Program-made: the position numbers and the translations under genes
Shown here: piece after piece, positions 6,105 through 8,023 of the stretch
Layout: each line of letters starts with the position of its first letter
Numbering within the stretch: the stretch's first letter is position 1
The notes under the pieces: model-generated
The model's database searches: none
Told to the model about the DNA's origin: nothing
What the model saw: only the letters and a program-made list of their open reading frames with translations
DNA from: CAZAQB01 sp964487155
Lineage (GTDB): Bacteria > Pseudomonadota > Gammaproteobacteria > Nitrococcales > Nitrococcaceae
Assembly (NCBI GenBank): GCA_964487155.1
Contig: CAZAQB010000148.1
Coordinates: 1 to 8,023 of the forward strand
Direction of reading: 5' to 3'
DNA: 8,023 nt

Positions 6105-6107
6105 ACG

Positions 6108-6395
6108 ATGGAACTCGCATCCCTTTTCGCCCAGGTGCAGAGCACCACTGTCATCGCCGTGGCCATCCTGATCGGCTTTGGCGCCCTCGGCACCGCCATC
6201 GGCTTCGGCATGCTCGGCGGCAAGTTCCTGGAGGGCGCCGCCCGCCAGCCTGAGATGATCCCGACCCTGCAGGTGAAGATGTTCATCGTCGCCGGCCTGC
6301 TGGACGCGGTGTCCATGATCGGTGTCGGTATCGCCCTGTTCTACACCTTCGCCAACCCGCTGCTCGACAGCATCCGCATCGCCAGCGGCGGCTGA
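6108..6395 (+). CDS. atpE: ATP synthase Fo subunit c (proteolipid)
   Basis: Subunit c forms the rotating ring of Fo; each copy carries one proton per step. The 95 aa protein is a two-helix hairpin. Helix 1 contains GFGALGTAIGFGMLGGKFLEGAARQPE, with the polar loop motif RQP at 46-48. Helix 2 contains VKMFIVAGLLDAVSMIGVGIALFYTFANP, with the proton-binding carboxylate Asp66 (E. coli Asp61). Residues around Asp66 lack the polar pattern of sodium-binding rings, so protons are the likely ion. The position of E. coli Pro64 is Ser69. The protein is longer than the 79 aa E. coli c subunit, by about 5 residues at the N-terminus and a polar C-terminal tail (ANPLLDSIRIASGG). The ATG has GGAGGA 3 bases upstream, the strongest ribosome binding site in the window, fitting the high copy number of c. 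Confidence 0.97.
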   Translation: MELASLFAQVQSTTVIAVAILIGFGALGTAIGFGMLGGKFLEGAARQPEMIPTLQVKMFIVAGLLDAVSMIGVGIALFYTFANPLLDSIRIASGG

Positions 6396-6450
6396 TCGAC
6401 GTGGGGCTGTTGCCGCCGCAGATGGGGACCCCGAGCCAGAGGATCGCGCC

Positions 6451-6921
6451 GTGAGTATCAACGCCACACTGATCGGCCAGATAGTCGTGTTCGCCATCCT
6501 GGTGTGGTTCACGATGAAGTTCGTGTGGCCGCCCCTGACCCAGGCCCTGGAAGATCGCCGCAAGAAGATCGCCGAGGGGCTGGCCTCCGCCGAGCGCGGT
6601 GAGCACGAACTGGAACTGGCCCAGAAGAAGGCCTCCGAGATCCTGAAGGAGGCCCGCCAGCAGGCCTCGGAGATCGTCGAGCAGGCCAACCGCCGGGGCA
6701 ACGACCTGGTGGAGGAAGCCCGGAGCAACGCCCGCCACGAGGCCGAGCGCATCGTCGCCTCCGGCCACGCCCAGGTGGAGCAGGAACGGGTCCAGGCCCG
6801 CAGCGAGCTGCGCTCGAAACTGGGTAGCCTGGCGCTGAGCGCCGCCGGCAACATCCTGGGCCGGGAAGTGGATGAGGCCGCCCACAAGGGCATGCTCGAA
6901 AACCTGGCCAAGCAACTCTAA
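6451..6921 (+). CDS. atpF: ATP synthase Fo subunit b
   Basis: Subunit b forms the dimeric peripheral stalk that holds F1 against rotation. The 156 aa length is the same as E. coli b. A single N-terminal membrane helix covers about 5-26 (LIGQIVVFAILVWFTMKFVW) and is followed by PPLTQALEDRRKKIAEGL with the conserved Arg36. A long, charged, Ala/Glu/Arg-rich helix to the C-terminus is typical of the right-handed coiled coil. The end (SLALSAAGNILGREVDEAAHKGMLENLAKQL) would contact delta. The GTG at 6451 is chosen for this length and for AGAGGA (6438-6443) 7 bases upstream. It lies 55 bases after atpE and ends with the double stop TAATAA (6919-6924), whose second triplet runs into the atpH ribosome binding site. 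Confidence 0.96.
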   Translation: MSINATLIGQIVVFAILVWFTMKFVWPPLTQALEDRRKKIAEGLASAERGEHELELAQKKASEILKEARQQASEIVEQANRRGNDLVEEARSNARHEAERIVASGHAQVEQERVQARSELRSKLGSLALSAAGNILGREVDEAAHKGMLENLAKQL

Positions 6922-6935
6922 TAAAGGGGCGTCCG

Positions 6936-7472
6936 ATGGCCGAGATACGCACCGTGGCCAGGCCGTACGCCCAGGGGGTGTTCGCGCTGGCCAAGGCGGA
7001 CGACAACCTGGCGGCCTGGTCGGAGATGCTCGCCGCCCTGGGCGCAGTGGCCCAGCACGACAAGCTCCGGCCGCTGCTGGACAACCCCCTGGTGGAGCGC
7101 CAGGCGGTGGTCGAGCTGCTGATCGAGGCCTGCGGCGAGAGCCTCGACGAGAAGGGTCGCAACCTGGTGCGGCTGCTCTCCGAGAACCGCCGCCTGGGGC
7201 TGATCCCGGTGATCGCCGAGCAGTTTGAGGCTCTGCGCCGGGAGGCCGAAGGCCGTGTGGACGCGGAGCTGCTTACCGCGCGGTCGGTGCCGGAGGACGC
7301 CCTGCAGAAGCTGGAACAGGCCCTCGGCAAGCGTCTCGGCCTCACAGTCACGCTCACCCCGGTGGCCGACCACTCACTCATCGGGGGCGCGGTGCTGCGA
7401 GCCGGGGACCTGGTAATCGATGGGTCGATCAAGGGCCAGCTGCAGCGCCTGGCCGACGCCCTGAGCCGGTAA
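6936..7472 (+). CDS. atpH: ATP synthase F1 subunit delta
   Basis: Subunit delta sits on top of the alpha3beta3 hexamer and ties it to the b dimer. The 178 aa protein matches the usual 177 or so. It starts MAEIRTVARPYAQGVFALA, the conserved helix that meets the alpha N-termini. It carries the C-terminal family signature LIGGAVLRAGDLVIDGSIKGQL (about 148-169), where E. coli has a very similar stretch. The ATG at 6936 is preceded by AAAGGGG (6923-6929) at 6 bases. It starts 14 bases after the atpF stop and ends 16 bases before atpA, consistent with co-translation in the operon. Confidence 0.97.
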   Translation: MAEIRTVARPYAQGVFALAKADDNLAAWSEMLAALGAVAQHDKLRPLLDNPLVERQAVVELLIEACGESLDEKGRNLVRLLSENRRLGLIPVIAEQFEALRREAEGRVDAELLTARSVPEDALQKLEQALGKRLGLTVTLTPVADHSLIGGAVLRAGDLVIDGSIKGQLQRLADALSR

Positions 7473-7488
7473 AGGGAACACGAGTCCT

Positions 7489-8023
<535 letters not shown>

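Noticed and set aside
5205..6911. Minus-strand open frame (568 codons) across atpB, atpE and atpF
   Set aside because: It runs across three well-supported plus-strand genes and their gaps, and its Gly/Asp/Gln/His-rich translation has no domain. It is a complement shadow.

Overview
This window is a slice of a bacterial chromosome from a high-G+C gammaproteobacterium. The gene order mnmG-rsmG-parA-parB-atpI-atpB-atpE-atpF-atpH-atpA is the classic gammaproteobacterial block that lies near the replication origin. The proteins align closely, from memory, with their E. coli counterparts: MnmG is 630 aa from its chosen start, the b subunit 156 aa and the delta subunit 178 aa. Coding sequence is very G+C-rich, with strong CTG/GGC/GCC codon use. 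Together with the longer a and c subunits this would suit an Ectothiorhodospiraceae/Chromatiales-like organism, but the genus cannot be fixed from sequence alone.

Layout. Positions 1-350 hold no recognisable gene. They are clearly less G+C-rich than the rest and contain a long-range inverted repeat, a REP-like hairpin and a short decameric repeat. From 351 to 2865 come the two former gid genes: mnmG (tRNA wobble-uridine modification) and rsmG (16S rRNA m7G methyltransferase), overlapping by 8 bases. A 98-base gap with two GC-rich hairpins leads to parA and parB (2964-4617), the chromosome segregation ATPase and its CTP-dependent parS-binding partner, separated by 7 bases. A 160-base gap (4618-4777) carries a good sigma70-type promoter (TTGAAC, 17-base spacer, TATACT) and a leader of about 100 bases with three dyad-symmetric elements. 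It opens the F1Fo ATP synthase operon: atpI (4778), atpB, atpE, atpF, atpH and atpA, which runs off the right edge just after its Walker A motif. The remaining subunit genes (gamma, beta, epsilon) are expected to the right.

Functionally the window is housekeeping: translation fidelity (MnmG, RsmG), origin-proximal chromosome partitioning (ParAB), and energy conversion by a proton-type F-ATPase (c-subunit Asp66, a-subunit Arg204). All genes are on the plus strand. Half of the starts are non-ATG (TTG for mnmG; GTG for rsmG, parB, atpI and atpF). I see no mobile element, CRISPR array, tRNA, defence gene or other candidate for a new system. The observations most worth a second look are non-coding (the repeats upstream of mnmG and the dyads in the atp leader) plus an extra segment in the a subunit between its last two helices.
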